Shown: positions 44,073 through 53,164, counted from the first letter of the stretch. The stretch is 64,000 nucleotides of DNA from Bradyrhizobium huanghuaihaiense (GCF_007830635.1 NZ_VLLA01000021.1:62001-126000); one strand, 5' to 3'. Notes: generated by a model not told the origin, from the letters alone. A program made the numbers and translations.

Positions 44073-45269
44073 TCAGGATTCCACGTTTGGTTCGGTCTTC
44101 GGCTGGAAGTAGGTCGCGAGTCGCTCGCTACATATCAGGGCCAAAGCTCCGAGTGTTGGCCCCAGTTTATTTGTCTCAGAGAAATCAGCTATCACGAAAA
44201 CCATCGCCAGATAGACGAGCGCGGGCGGAAGCATCAGCGCGGTCGTTCGCGACACACCAGGCGTCCATGTCAAGATCAGCAGGACGAATAACGGCGCTGC
44301 CATACCAGCGGCTATCCGCGAGGCGGAAAGATTGCCCAGAGGCTTCGTGAAATAATCTCCATGGGTGAGGAGAAAGGAGGAGAAATCCGGCTGGACGGGA
44401 GAAAGCGCGATAAGGATTTTCGGAATGACTAACGAAATGATGAGCAGTCCAGCGAACGTCAGCCACGCCCAGGAATCCGACCAACGACGCTCAAACCAGA
44501 GTATTCCCGGGATGGCAAAAGCGGCAGCAAAAACCACGTCCGTTCGCGCGAAGCTAATGAGGAGCCCGCTCAAGAGCGCTACACCATATCTTTTGGATGC
44601 TATTAGAAACAGTTGCCAAAAGAATCCGCCCGCTAAGAAGGCCGACCCCATACGGCCCGGAACGAAGGCGGCTTCTGCGAAAAATGCAACGAAGAGGACA
44701 AAGAGAATGTGAATCAATAACGAGGCTGGCCGGACAAGGACGGTCGCCAGCGCAAACGCGGCAATGAACGACGCAGAATCGAACATATAGTTGATAGAAA
44801 GATGCGTAACGTAGGTCGAGCGTCCTGAGTTATCGTCGCCGAGAACCCATACATAACCTTGAACGATCCGCGAAATGAGCGGTCGAATGACGCCTTCCAC
44901 CAAGTTCAGTTTCGTAACGTACGCGATTTCGTTATCCAGGCTGTGTTGCATTGCGGCCCGGAGATAATTGGCCTCGTTCGTGGCTACCGATAAGGCAAGA
45001 CCACAACAGACCAGCAAGCCGATCCTCGTCCGAGTGGCGAAGTACTTGCGAAAATAAATCAATACCAAGAATGGGGCGAGCGCGACCGGCGCCAAGAGGG
45101 CGACCTTCATCGGCCGCCAAGGCAGACCAGTGAGCGCATGCATTACGCGCGCGGGGAACTCGCCGTAGTGCCACAAAACGACCAAGACGCTTGGCACGAG
45201 CCAATACGCAAACAGCGTTTTGAGCGAAGGTGACGCGTCGTCGGTCTCATTGCCCAGTGATGCCGACAT
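44073..45269 (-). CDS. Polytopic membrane protein of unknown function
   Basis: A 398-residue protein (ATG 45269, MSASLGNETDD) with about 10 hydrophobic stretches, among them YWLVPSVLVVLWHYGEFP, RIGLLVCCGLALSVATNEAN, GFFWQLFLIASKRYGVAL and MAAPLFVLLILTWTPGVSRT. I do not recognise a family. A longer frame to 45596 lacks membrane or family features upstream of 45269. Paired with an acyltransferase 3 gene in lower-G+C DNA, it may help in surface polysaccharide or lipid modification; that is inference only. Confidence 0.65.
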   Translation of the reverse strand: MSASLGNETDDASPSLKTLFAYWLVPSVLVVLWHYGEFPARVMHALTGLPWRPMKVALLAPVALAPFLVLIYFRKYFATRTRIGLLVCCGLALSVATNEANYLRAAMQHSLDNEIAYVTKLNLVEGVIRPLISRIVQGYVWVLGDDNSGRSTYVTHLSINYMFDSASFIAAFALATVLVRPASLLIHILFVLFVAFFAEAAFVPGRMGSAFLAGGFFWQLFLIASKRYGVALLSGLLISFARTDVVFAAAFAIPGILWFERRWSDSWAWLTFAGLLIISLVIPKILIALSPVQPDFSSFLLTHGDYFTKPLGNLSASRIAAGMAAPLFVLLILTWTPGVSRTTALMLPPALVYLAMVFVIADFSETNKLGPTLGALALICSERLATYFQPKTEPNVES

Positions 45270-45596
45270 ATCCACAACCCGGTTAGCAGCGCCTCGGCAC
45301 CTAGGCACCGTTGACTGGTCTGAAAGAACAGGAACGACGCCATTTAGCAGAGTGGCCGCTAGGACTTCAATAGCCTGGCAATCCCAACTCCTGCTCCGGA
45401 ATTGCGTAGATTTCAGCGCCTGCCGAGCTTCGGCATCCGCCGCGTGATCTCTTCCAAGATGGGCCCCGGACGGCAGTCTCGCCGAGTTCGGCAAGCAGAA
45501 TGAACACCCGCAAAGCCGCAACGTTGTTTGCCGAGTTAGGCCTCGTACGTCCCTGCGGAGGCCATCGCAGAACAACGAATCCCGAAGTGTAGACAC
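45270..45596. other. Intergenic region upstream of the polytopic membrane protein
   Basis: About 330 bases with only short, unsupported reading frames. It should hold the promoter of the 44073-45269 gene. No repeat or RNA gene is evident. Confidence 0.4.
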
Positions 45597-45627
45597 GAAA
45601 AAGCTCCGGGCGCGGACGCCCGGAGCT
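45597..45627 (-). terminator. Intrinsic terminator of the beta-helix gene
   Basis: A perfect 11-bp stem, AGCTCCGGGCG (45602-45612) with CGCCCGGAGCT (45617-45627) and a 4-base loop, followed on the minus strand by a run of T. It lies just past the stop of the gene at 45644-46492. Confidence 0.85.
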
Positions 45628-45643
45628 CGTCGAGCGAAGAGTC

Positions 45644-46492
45644 CTAGTGATAGCCGCCTGCTGTTCCCGGCGTGGTGTCCGGATTATTCCCGTTAATCTG
45701 GTTGTCCAGGTACGACAGGACGGTGCCGGTCGTGGCCGATCCGAGGTTGTTGACAATCATCGACCGGCCAACACGCAAGCCAGCCGCGCCACTCTGAGCA
45801 ATTCCCGTGCCGACGTTCTCGGAGATGTTGCTCGCGTTGACCTGAACATTGGATTGGTTTTGAACGGTGAGACCGACGAAGTTCTTGTGAATGGACGTGT
45901 TGACGATCGATCCCCGGGCGCTTCCTGCAGTGGAGTCCACGAAGACGCCGCCGCCGGTGGCTGCTCCGCCGTTGTGCGAGATGACGCTGTCGCGGATCAG
46001 CAGCATCGAGTTGAAATTTGCCGGCACGAACGAAACTCCCTGCGCACTGCCAGCATTGAAGTTCCTGATCGAGCAGTGGTCGATAACCACTGACGCAGCT
46101 TGCAAGACATTCACCCCTTTGAGCCCTGTGCCGGCACCATCGATATCCAGGCCGCGCAGAACGACATGATCAGTCGCTGCTGCGTTGACATTGATTCCAT
46201 TTGTGCCGGACGCCAGCACGCCACCGATGACTCCTTCGCAATAGATGGAAATCGCCTTGGTGATGGTCACAGTGCCGAAACCGGCGGAATCGAGACAATT
46301 GATTTCACCACCTGCCGCCGTCTTCGAGATCGCTCCGGCAAAGGTCTTGCACGGCGCCGTGCGGCTGCACGGATTGACGTCGTCTCCCACACCAGAAACC
46401 CAGGTTCTGGTGGCTTGGGCTTGAGCCGGCTGCGCCACAATCAAGGGTATGAACAATCCAATGGCAAGGGCGAAGAAGGCAATTCGACGCAT
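45644..46492 (-). CDS. Secreted right-handed beta-helix protein
   Basis: A 282-residue protein. The start MRRIAFFALAIGLFIPLIVA is a signal peptide (cleavage after QPAQA), preceded by GGAGG at a good distance, which decides ATG 46492 over 46546. The mature part is a parallel beta-helix of the pectate-lyase-like kind: WVSGVGDDVNPCSRTAPCKT at the start, then short turns rich in Asn/Gly (VVLRGLDIDGAGTGLKGVNV, LLIRDSVISHNGGAATGGGV, VQVNASNISENVGTGIAQSG). Catalytic residues cannot be assigned. Four cysteines near the N terminus may form disulfides. Confidence 0.8.
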   Translation of the reverse strand: MRRIAFFALAIGLFIPLIVAQPAQAQATRTWVSGVGDDVNPCSRTAPCKTFAGAISKTAAGGEINCLDSAGFGTVTITKAISIYCEGVIGGVLASGTNGINVNAAATDHVVLRGLDIDGAGTGLKGVNVLQAASVVIDHCSIRNFNAGSAQGVSFVPANFNSMLLIRDSVISHNGGAATGGGVFVDSTAGSARGSIVNTSIHKNFVGLTVQNQSNVQVNASNISENVGTGIAQSGAAGLRVGRSMIVNNLGSATTGTVLSYLDNQINGNNPDTTPGTAGGYH

Positions 46493-47045
46493 TTCAACCT
46501 CCGTAATCGCTGACATAGTCAGCTTGTTAGGATGCACGATGATCAACCGGCCGCGCAGCTCGCAGCCGACAACACAAACGCAACTTTCTGCTGGAACCCC
46601 GCCGCTGCCGGCGAGCGCAATTTGGCTTAGGCAGCTTCCGATACTGAAATACGCAAATACTACCGTGGGTTAAGAGACGTGAAGGTAAACTCAGTCGAGA
46701 CGAGCCTCGTCGGCTATTTGGCCGGCGCGCTTGTTGCCTCGCGGCACCCGGCCGTCGATCGTCGCAAATTGTTATCTGATGGATTCATGGGAACGGAGGA
46801 CCGACTACCGAAGGAGGAAATGGGAAGCTTCAGGCGATAGTGTCACGTCATATAATGTCCTCAGCCCGACAACGATATCGGGAAGCACGCTGTCACCACT
46901 CCTGCGATGTCGTGGATCGAGCTACTCAATCGCAGGGTCTTCCAGTGGTCGCACGGGATCGCGGGAGGTTCAACCTTAGCGTGACTTTTTCATTGGCAAG
47001 TCTACGTTGTCAATTTTGAATTTTCCTGTCAATCTTTGGAATCCG
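46493..47045. other. Intergenic region without a recognisable gene
   Basis: About 550 bases between two minus-strand genes, with lower G+C at its 5' part. Short open frames exist on the plus strand but have no ribosome-binding site or family features. It should contain the promoter of the beta-helix gene; none is clear by eye. Confidence 0.4.
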
Positions 47046-49619
47046 TCAGCCGAGCATGAAGCCGGTATCGTGGAGGTTGTGGAGAAGGTCAATCAGACTG
47101 TGGATCATCGCCGCGTCCTGATTCCCCGCCGCATCGGCGACAGTCCCCTGCTCTGACGGGATCTGCGCGTTGGCTGGCGCAGGCATGGTGTCCGGCAGCT
47201 CAGGCAATGCGGACAGCGTCGTTCCGCCCGCACTCTGATTGAAGACAAAGCTGCCGTCGGAGACCGCGAGCGGCGCTGCGCCCACGGCACCGTCCCCATT
47301 GAGGTCCTGGTGGAATACCGGCTCGAGCGCCTTCAGGCGGGAGTCCGTTCCAGCCACTTCGGGCGTGAGCGTTGAAACGAAGTTGCCGTTGCTGTCCGTG
47401 CTCCAGACCGAGAAATAGCCGGTCGAGGCATTCTTCCATGCGACGTCATAGCCGCCGCCAGAGACCTGCTCGGCGGCAACAGGCGACCAGGCGCCATAAT
47501 TGCCAGCGATCACCGCCGCCCCGCCATTCTTCAGGACGGGGCCGGTGCCGCCCGCGCTCGGATTAAGGTAGTAGTTATTTGCGCTCAGGATCAGGCTGGT
47601 CGTGCCCGCATTCTCGATCGTGGTGCTCGCCAGAGCGTTCGAGGCACCGATACTGCCGTCCCCGTTGAGATCCTGATGAAACGACGTCTCCAGCGATACC
47701 AAAGAGGCGTCGTTTCCCGCGACCTCCGGCGTCAGCATCGACAGGAAGTTGCCATTGCTGTCGGTGCTCCAGATCGAGAAATAGCCGGTCGAGGCATTTT
47801 TCCAGGCGACGTCGTAACCGCCGCCAGAGACCTGCTCGGCAGCCACCGGCGACCAGGCACCGTAGTTGCCGGCAATCACCGCCGCCCCGCCAATCTTCAG
47901 GAGGGGACCGGTGCCGCCTGCGGTCGGATTGAGATAGTAGTTGCCTGCGCTCAGGACCAGGCTGGTCGTCCCCTGGGCTTCGATGGTGATGATTGCAGCA
48001 CCGATGTTGCCGTCGCCGTTGAGGTCCTGATGGAACGAGGTCTCCAGCGAAATCAGCCGGGAGTCCGTTCCAGGCACTTCCGGCGTCAACGTCGTCAGGA
48101 AGTTGCCGTTGCTGTCGGTGCTCCAGATCGAAAAATAGCCTGTCGAAGAATTCTTCCAGGCGACATCATAACCGCCGCCCGAGACCTGCTCGGCAGCGAC
48201 GGGTGACCAAGCGCCGTACTTTCCCGCGATCACCGCCGCGCCGCCATTCTTGAGGATGGGACCGGTACCGCCCGCGGTCGGATTGAGCTCGTAGTTTTGG
48301 GTGTCGAGAACGAGCGCTGTTACGCCGACGGATTCGAGGGTGACAGGGCCCGTGAGCGTCGAGCTCGCGACCGTTTGATCGGCAAACTGAAAATACTCGA
48401 CCCCCGTGACCGCATCGGTGCCGTCGAACGAACTGCCGCGCTGGTCGGCGATCGTGAAGGTCTGCGTCGCCGAATTGTATGAGACGACATAGTTGGCCCG
48501 GTTGCCCGAATACACCGCCGTGTCCGTGCCGGCTCCGCCGACGATGCTGTCGTTACCGCTGCCGCCGGTGATCGTGTCGTTGCCGGTGCCGCCGTTCAGC
48601 GTGTTGGGGATGGCGTTGCCGACGATGGTGTCGTTGCCGGACCCGCCGATGGCGTTGTCGATGTAGGAGCGCGCGTCATTGTTGTAGAGGTAGGCGTTGT
48701 AGACGTTGCCCGAGGCGTAATGGCCGTTGCCGAGATTGGCGAGCTGCGTCGCAGAGAACAGCGACGACGCGCCGGGATTGAGGTTGATGCTCAGGTTGGT
48801 CGTGTAGTTCGACAGATCGTAGGTATCGACGCCGCCGCCGTCCCACACCGTTTCGTAGATGCGGTTGGCCGAGCCGCCGGCGCCGCCGCCCGGCGCCAGT
48901 TGCCCGACGCCGTTGATGAACTCCTGGCCCGTCGTCGGATTCCAGGTGTAGACCGTGCTGCCGCTCTGGGTCGTGTAGTTCGCGCCGTACATCGTCTGCA
49001 GCGCGAGGATATCGTTGGCCATATAGGTCTGCGGATATCCATACGACTCATTGGTGTAGCCGCTGGTCGTCGACGCACCGACATAGCTGCGATAGCTCAT
49101 GACGGTGTATTCGCTGTCGTCATGCGCGCTCGGCACCGCGACGTTGGCGGGGCCACCCGTCTCCTGGCTGTGCTTGAGGCCGAGGGCATGGCCGAGCTCG
49201 TGCAGCGCCGTCGTGAAATAGTAGTTGCCGAGCTTGGCCAGCGAGTAGTTGTATTGGGTCCCGAACCAGATGTCGCCGCCGGACGCATAGTTGCCGGGAT
49301 AGTAGGCGTAGGAGGTCGGATTGGCCGACGGGGACTGCGCGATCATGATGTCGGCGCTTCCAGTCCCGTTGTACTGGATCGTGGCATTGGTGTAGCCGAG
49401 GATCAGCCCGATCGCGTAGTTGATCGCCGCCTGCATCTGAGTGGCCGCCGAGGCGAAACCCGACGAGGTCGGTTCGCTGCTGCCGCCGCTGTAAGGATTG
49501 GAATAATCGCTGGGCGAATCCGGAAAGCTGTAGCTGATCGTGCCGGTCCATTTATAGCCCGACAGCAGGCCGTCGATCTCGGCGTTGTTGGTGGCATTGA
49601 TGGAAACCGAGGTAGCCAA
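47046..49619 (-). CDS. M10 (serralysin-type) metalloprotease with RTX motifs and three C-terminal repeats
   Basis: An 857-residue secreted protease with no signal peptide. Zinc motif HELGHALGLKH at residues 140-150 and the Met-turn VMSY are those of serralysins. Residues about 255-365 carry the M10-C region with RTX nonapeptides (GGSGNDTI, GGTGNDTI, GGSGNDSI, GGAGTD). From about 425 to 790 there are three near-identical units of about 110 residues (GGTGPxLKxGGAAVIAG, YGAWSPVAAEQVSGGGYDVA, FHQDLNGDGxIG), which resemble the tryptophan-rich C-terminal domain found in other bacterial calcium-binding proteins. The C-terminal tail (LIDLLHNLHDTGFMLG) may be the type I export signal. No ABC exporter is nearby. 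Confidence 0.9.
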   Translation of the reverse strand: MATSVSINATNNAEIDGLLSGYKWTGTISYSFPDSPSDYSNPYSGGSSEPTSSGFASAATQMQAAINYAIGLILGYTNATIQYNGTGSADIMIAQSPSANPTSYAYYPGNYASGGDIWFGTQYNYSLAKLGNYYFTTALHELGHALGLKHSQETGGPANVAVPSAHDDSEYTVMSYRSYVGASTTSGYTNESYGYPQTYMANDILALQTMYGANYTTQSGSTVYTWNPTTGQEFINGVGQLAPGGGAGGSANRIYETVWDGGGVDTYDLSNYTTNLSINLNPGASSLFSATQLANLGNGHYASGNVYNAYLYNNDARSYIDNAIGGSGNDTIVGNAIPNTLNGGTGNDTITGGSGNDSIVGGAGTDTAVYSGNRANYVVSYNSATQTFTIADQRGSSFDGTDAVTGVEYFQFADQTVASSTLTGPVTLESVGVTALVLDTQNYELNPTAGGTGPILKNGGAAVIAGKYGAWSPVAAEQVSGGGYDVAWKNSSTGYFSIWSTDSNGNFLTTLTPEVPGTDSRLISLETSFHQDLNGDGNIGAAIITIEAQGTTSLVLSAGNYYLNPTAGGTGPLLKIGGAAVIAGNYGAWSPVAAEQVSGGGYDVAWKNASTGYFSIWSTDSNGNFLSMLTPEVAGNDASLVSLETSFHQDLNGDGSIGASNALASTTIENAGTTSLILSANNYYLNPSAGGTGPVLKNGGAAVIAGNYGAWSPVAAEQVSGGGYDVAWKNASTGYFSVWSTDSNGNFVSTLTPEVAGTDSRLKALEPVFHQDLNGDGAVGAAPLAVSDGSFVFNQSAGGTTLSALPELPDTMPAPANAQIPSEQGTVADAAGNQDAAMIHSLIDLLHNLHDTGFMLG

Positions 49620-49817
49620 TGAACTCTCCGAAGCAATGCATCGCGCGCGATTCGCCGCGCAGGGGCATGATTCTAGCTAGAGAGTTATACGTTTGGTTTA
49701 ATTTGGGCGTCGGGCCGTCAGTCGGGCCGTAACGCCGTGTTAGCCATCAACGTCCGTAATGATACGGAGCAGCGACGGCATTCAGTACCGCGCCTAGCGT
49801 GTTCCGTAAAGGAAACT

Positions 49818-50144
49818 ATGAAACTGAGCCCACTTTCGGCCGGCCTGATTGGAGCCTTAATTGGAGCCTTGGCCATGCTCGCCGGGCCGGACCGTCAGCC
49901 CATCGGAGAACAGCCAGTCATGGCTTCGAAAGCCAATGCGGACGAAAGCAGCAAGGGGAACACCAAGGGGGGACGCGCCCCCTCCATGCCAATGGCCCGC
50001 GATCCTTCCGCGGCGGTGGCCGAGGAATTCGAAGCCGCCCGTCGGACGGGAACGCGGCAGGCGTTCGAGCTCTTCATCGCGCGCCACGGCGATGACCCGC
50101 TGGCCGAGCAGGCGCGCGCCGAGCTGAAGCGCCTGTCGCGCTGA
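49818..50144 (+). CDS. Small membrane-anchored or exported protein of unknown function
   Basis: A 108-residue protein. An N-terminal hydrophobic segment (AGLIGALIGALAMLAG) is followed by a polar linker and a helical C-terminal part with AAVAEEFEAARRTGTRQAFE and HGDDPLAEQARAELKRLSR, reminiscent of the tetratricopeptide-like repeats of caspase-associated bacterial proteins, but too short to assign. The ATG is preceded by AAAGGAAA. It precedes a CoA-transferase gene by about 145 bases. Confidence 0.7.
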   Translation: MKLSPLSAGLIGALIGALAMLAGPDRQPIGEQPVMASKANADESSKGNTKGGRAPSMPMARDPSAAVAEEFEAARRTGTRQAFELFIARHGDDPLAEQARAELKRLSR

Positions 50145-50288
50145 TCCCTTGCGCGGCGCGACCCGCTGCGTCAGGCCAGCCCCGGCCAGTCCTTGCATTT
50201 CGACAGGCGGCATCCGCGTCGCGGCCGTCTTGCCGCCTGACGTTTCGGCACTATGGTGGCTCCGCAATCTGTCCCGGAGCCTTTCAAG

Positions 50289-51482
50289 ATGCCTTTTCCG
50301 CATGCCTCCGAAGCCCTGTCGCGCTTCACCGTGCTCGATCTGACACGTGTCCGGTCCGGGCCCACCTGCGTGCGTCAGCTCGCCGACTGGGGCGCCAACG
50401 TCATCAAGATCGACGCACTGACCGAGGATGCCGGCGGCGAGCAGCCGGGCGGGCCGCGCCGCGGTTCCGACTTCCAGAATTTGCATCGCAACAAGCGGGC
50501 CATGACGCTGAACCTGAAGGACGAGCGCGGGCTCGCCGTGTTCAAGCGCCTCGCCGCCAAGGCCGACGTCGTGGTCGAGAATTTCCGTCCCGACGTGAAG
50601 AAGAAGCTCGGCATCGACTATGAAAGCCTCGCCGCGATCAATCCGCGCATCGTCTATGGCAGCATCTCCGGCTTCGGCCAGGACGGCCCCTATCACAAGC
50701 GGCCGGGCTTCGATCAGATCGCGCAAGGCATGGGCGGGCTGATGTCGATCACCGGCGCGCCGGGCGAAGGCCCGATGCGGGTCGGCATTCCCGTCGCCGA
50801 CCTCACGGCGGGCCTGTTCTGCGCCATGGGCATCCTCACCGCGCTGCTCGAGCGCGAGGTCTCGGGCAAGGGCCAGTGGGTGCAGACCTCGCTGCTGCAG
50901 GCCCAGATCTTCATGCTCGACTTCCAGGCCGCGCGCTGGCTGATGGAGAAGGAGGTCGCAAAGCAAGCCGGCAACAACCACCCGACCAGCATTCCGACCG
51001 GCGTGTTCAAGACTTCGGACGGCTACATCAATATCGCCACGACCGGCGGGCGGATCTGGGAGCGCTGTGCGCAGGCGATCGGCGCGCCGGAGCTCTACAA
51101 TCATCCCGATTATGCGACGGCCCCCGCCCGCTCCAGGAATCGCGACGCGCTCAACGCAGAGATCGAGAAGCGCACCGTGACGAAGTCGACCGAGACCTGG
51201 GTCCGTGAGCTCAACGAGGCCGGCGTGCCCTGCGGGCCGATCTACGCCATCGACCAGATGTTCGAGGACGCGCAGGTCAAGCATCTCGGCATCGCGCAGG
51301 ACGTGCCGAACGACGAGGGCCGGCCTATCCGCCTGGTCGGCCAGCCCGTGACGCTGTCGCGCACGCCGAGCAGGATGGTGGCGCGACCGCCGGAATTCGG
51401 CGAGCAGACCGACGAGGTGCTGAAGGAATTCGGCCTCAGTGCGGACGAGATCGCGGATCTGCGTCAGCACAAGGTGGTGTGA
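50289..51482 (+). CDS. Family III CoA-transferase (CaiB/BaiF)
   Basis: A 397-residue protein (ATG 50289, MPFPHASEALS). Typical segments are TVLDLTRVRSGPTCVRQLADWGANVIKID, FQNLHRNKRAMTLNLKDERG, DVVVENFRPDVKKKLGIDY and GFGQDGPYHKRPGFDQIAQG, with GAPGEGPMRVGIPVADLTAG, all canonical for this family. These enzymes move CoA between carboxylic acids. The substrate is unknown; there is no linked decarboxylase as in oxalate catabolism. Confidence 0.9.
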   Translation: MPFPHASEALSRFTVLDLTRVRSGPTCVRQLADWGANVIKIDALTEDAGGEQPGGPRRGSDFQNLHRNKRAMTLNLKDERGLAVFKRLAAKADVVVENFRPDVKKKLGIDYESLAAINPRIVYGSISGFGQDGPYHKRPGFDQIAQGMGGLMSITGAPGEGPMRVGIPVADLTAGLFCAMGILTALLEREVSGKGQWVQTSLLQAQIFMLDFQAARWLMEKEVAKQAGNNHPTSIPTGVFKTSDGYINIATTGGRIWERCAQAIGAPELYNHPDYATAPARSRNRDALNAEIEKRTVTKSTETWVRELNEAGVPCGPIYAIDQMFEDAQVKHLGIAQDVPNDEGRPIRLVGQPVTLSRTPSRMVARPPEFGEQTDEVLKEFGLSADEIADLRQHKVV

Positions 51483-51569
51483 CAGAGCGGCAGCTCTCAC
51501 AGCCGCCTTTCCGATCCAGCTCGTCACGACATCACGGTCGGCCGGACGCCGACGGCCTTGCGCAAGCGT

Positions 51570-51851
51570 CTAGATCTTGCGCAAACCGTCGACCCGCGTG
51601 TCGACATAGTGGCCAGCAGCATCGACAACCCGGCAAAGCTCTCCGCCGTCATGGTAGAGCAGAACGACCTTGGCGCCCGCTTCGAATTGCCCGGCCGGCG
51701 GCCCGCTCGGTAGACCGCGCGAGACGTAGAACGGCTGCGATCTCGCCACCTCGTGGGTGAACTGATTGGGCGGCGGCGAGATCAGGCAGTCCGACGGGAT
51801 CAATGACGAATCCGGCAGCACGATCACTTCCGGTCGCTTCATGCCCTCCAT
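51570..51851 (-). CDS. Conserved-looking small protein, unknown function
   Basis: A 93-residue protein, MEGMKRPEVIVLPDSSLIPS..., with a compact C-terminal beta part, FEAGAKVVLLYHDGGELCRV VDAAGHYVDTR. It has no signal peptide or membrane segment. The second ATG at 51842 may be the start. It is supported by its composition and by being the only frame without alternatives in this gap; I do not recognise it. Confidence 0.5.
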   Translation of the reverse strand: MEGMKRPEVIVLPDSSLIPSDCLISPPPNQFTHEVARSQPFYVSRGLPSGPPAGQFEAGAKVVLLYHDGGELCRVVDAAGHYVDTRVDGLRKI

Positions 51852-51882
51852 GATCCGACATCCCTGAACTATGCAAGGCTTG

Positions 51883-51930
51883 GCAGTGCCTTAGCTTAGC
51901 AGCGCCTTGGCTTAGCAGCGCCTTGGCTTA
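51883..51930. repeat. Three tandem 16-bp repeats
   Basis: GCAGTGCCTTAGCTTA, GCAGCGCCTTGGCTTA and GCAGCGCCTTGGCTTA stand head to tail; units 2 and 3 are identical and unit 1 differs at two positions. They lie between the 3' end of the M8-like gene and the start of the 93-residue gene (both minus strand). Confidence 0.8.
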
Positions 51931-51941
51931 AGTGTCCTCAC

Positions 51942-52793
51942 TCAAGAGCCGAGGCTGTCCTCGGGCAACGTGATCGGAATCCGCCGGAGCACGATGCCTC
52001 TTGTGTTGTCGGCCTGCGCTGCAACTATTCCTGCTTCGGCCATATGGAGGTGATTGGGCAGGTGATACGGCTGAGCGGCGTCCATGTTCACCTGATAGCC
52101 GAGATCCTGCAGGCTGGCGATCGTCATCCGGCTCATCGGATTGCCGCCTTCATTGACGAAGCCGGTCATCATCTCCGCGCCGAACACGGTGTCGCGCCAA
52201 TGCGAGTCCACCGTTCCTTCACCGCCCGTGTTTTCGACGGGAACGGGCAGTGGCGCCGCGGAGCCGCGGAGCTTGCCGTATTCGTGCATGGCGTGGGCAC
52301 CATGGAACGTCGGATTGTGGGAATGGGCGCCTTTCAGCAATTTCTTGTTCGTCCAGATCGTTCCGATGCCGATCACGTGCCCCATCTCGTGCGTGATGAC
52401 GTCGTTCAGGGTGCCGTCGGCTTCCATGGCGGCGAGGTCGGCCGTGTCGAATTGCATGTCGCCTGTCGCCGGCAGGAACGCGGCGGCCCCGGCATTCTTC
52501 GGGCGCAGGCGGCTCGGCCCTGCCTGGCCGAGAACATTGCCGGGCCCGTCGATGTCGGTGCCCTGCGCCGTGATACGGAGATTGTTGATCCTTTCGCCGC
52601 CGACCGTGACGTCAGGCAAATCCCCGATGATGGCGTGTGTCCACCGGTTTGCCGCGAGCTTGAAAGCGGCCTTTTGCTTGTCTGTCAGTCCGCCCAGGAA
52701 GTGAACCTCGATCGTGTAGCCTCCGGCGGATACGTCCGCGACCGCGTGTGAAATCTCGGCGCCTTTGCGAGCTCGATAGCGTTCAATAGCCAT
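51942..52793 (-). CDS. Leishmanolysin-like (M8-type) metalloprotease
   Basis: A 283-residue protein. HEMGHVIGIGTIW at about residues 135-147 gives the zinc HExxH and its distal Gly; a later His (DSHWRD region) and a Met-turn-like NPMSRMTIASLQDLGYQVN complete the metzincin pattern of leishmanolysin-related proteins. ATG 52793 follows GGAG; there is no signal peptide (MAIERYRARKGAEIS). Export by type I secretion or cytoplasmic action are both possible. The pattern is clear, but the third zinc ligand is assigned by eye. Confidence 0.75.
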   Translation of the reverse strand: MAIERYRARKGAEISHAVADVSAGGYTIEVHFLGGLTDKQKAAFKLAANRWTHAIIGDLPDVTVGGERINNLRITAQGTDIDGPGNVLGQAGPSRLRPKNAGAAAFLPATGDMQFDTADLAAMEADGTLNDVITHEMGHVIGIGTIWTNKKLLKGAHSHNPTFHGAHAMHEYGKLRGSAAPLPVPVENTGGEGTVDSHWRDTVFGAEMMTGFVNEGGNPMSRMTIASLQDLGYQVNMDAAQPYHLPNHLHMAEAGIVAAQADNTRGIVLRRIPITLPEDSLGS

Positions 52794-52918
52794 GACATTC
52801 TCCAAAAAAAATGAGATCAATAAATTTCTATCTACGCTTGTATTGTGATCCCGATGAGCGTCACTGACAAGTGAGAGAAAGCGTCATGGGGTCTGACTGT
52901 TCTCATCACAAATGCGCG

Positions 52919-52941
52919 AAAGCCCGGCGCGGCCGCCGGGC
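52919..52941 (-). terminator. Terminator-like hairpin beyond the Omp remnant
   Basis: GCCCGGCG (52922-52929) pairs with CGCCGGGC (52934-52941); on the minus strand it is followed by TTTCGC. It is similar in sequence to the hairpin behind the intact porin gene (53217-53241), as expected if the terminator was duplicated with the gene end. Confidence 0.55.
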
Positions 52942-52978
52942 ATTCGGGACTCGCAGGTGCTTCCTGCGAGGACGTCGC

Positions 52979-53164
52979 TCAGGTGCAGCTGAAGCGGTAG
53001 TTAACGCCGAAGCGCAGGATGTTGTCGCTTGCGTGCGAGCGTTAGTTGGCGAGCAGTGGTGCACCGCCGAGTGCGATGACAGGCGTCGCGAGCGAGCCAG
53101 ACACCGTTCCGAGATCGACATCGAGATATTCGAGGTGGGCGCTCCAATCGTCGGCAAAGGCACC
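52979..53164 (-). pseudogene. Decayed C-terminal fragment of an Omp25/31-type porin
   Basis: Reading the minus strand in the frame ending at TGA (52979-52981) gives ...FADDWSAHLEYLDVDLG..., an in-frame TAA at 53042-53044, then RSHASDNILRFGVNYRFSCT. This aligns throughout with the last 60 or so residues of the intact neighbour (KITQNWSAKLEYLYMDLG ... FTDHILRAGINYQFGG). The rest of the barrel and the signal peptide are absent, so it is a 3' remnant of a tandem duplication that has also picked up a nonsense codon. Confidence 0.75.

Noticed and set aside
45367..45756. 129-codon minus-strand frame between the beta-helix gene and the polytopic protein gene
   Set aside because: It crosses a strong terminator and the end of the beta-helix gene in another frame, and shows no family feature.
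49857..51527. 556-codon minus-strand frame opposite the CoA-transferase
   Set aside because: The plus-strand CoA-transferase and the small gene before it have family motifs and ribosome-binding sites; the opposite frame has none.
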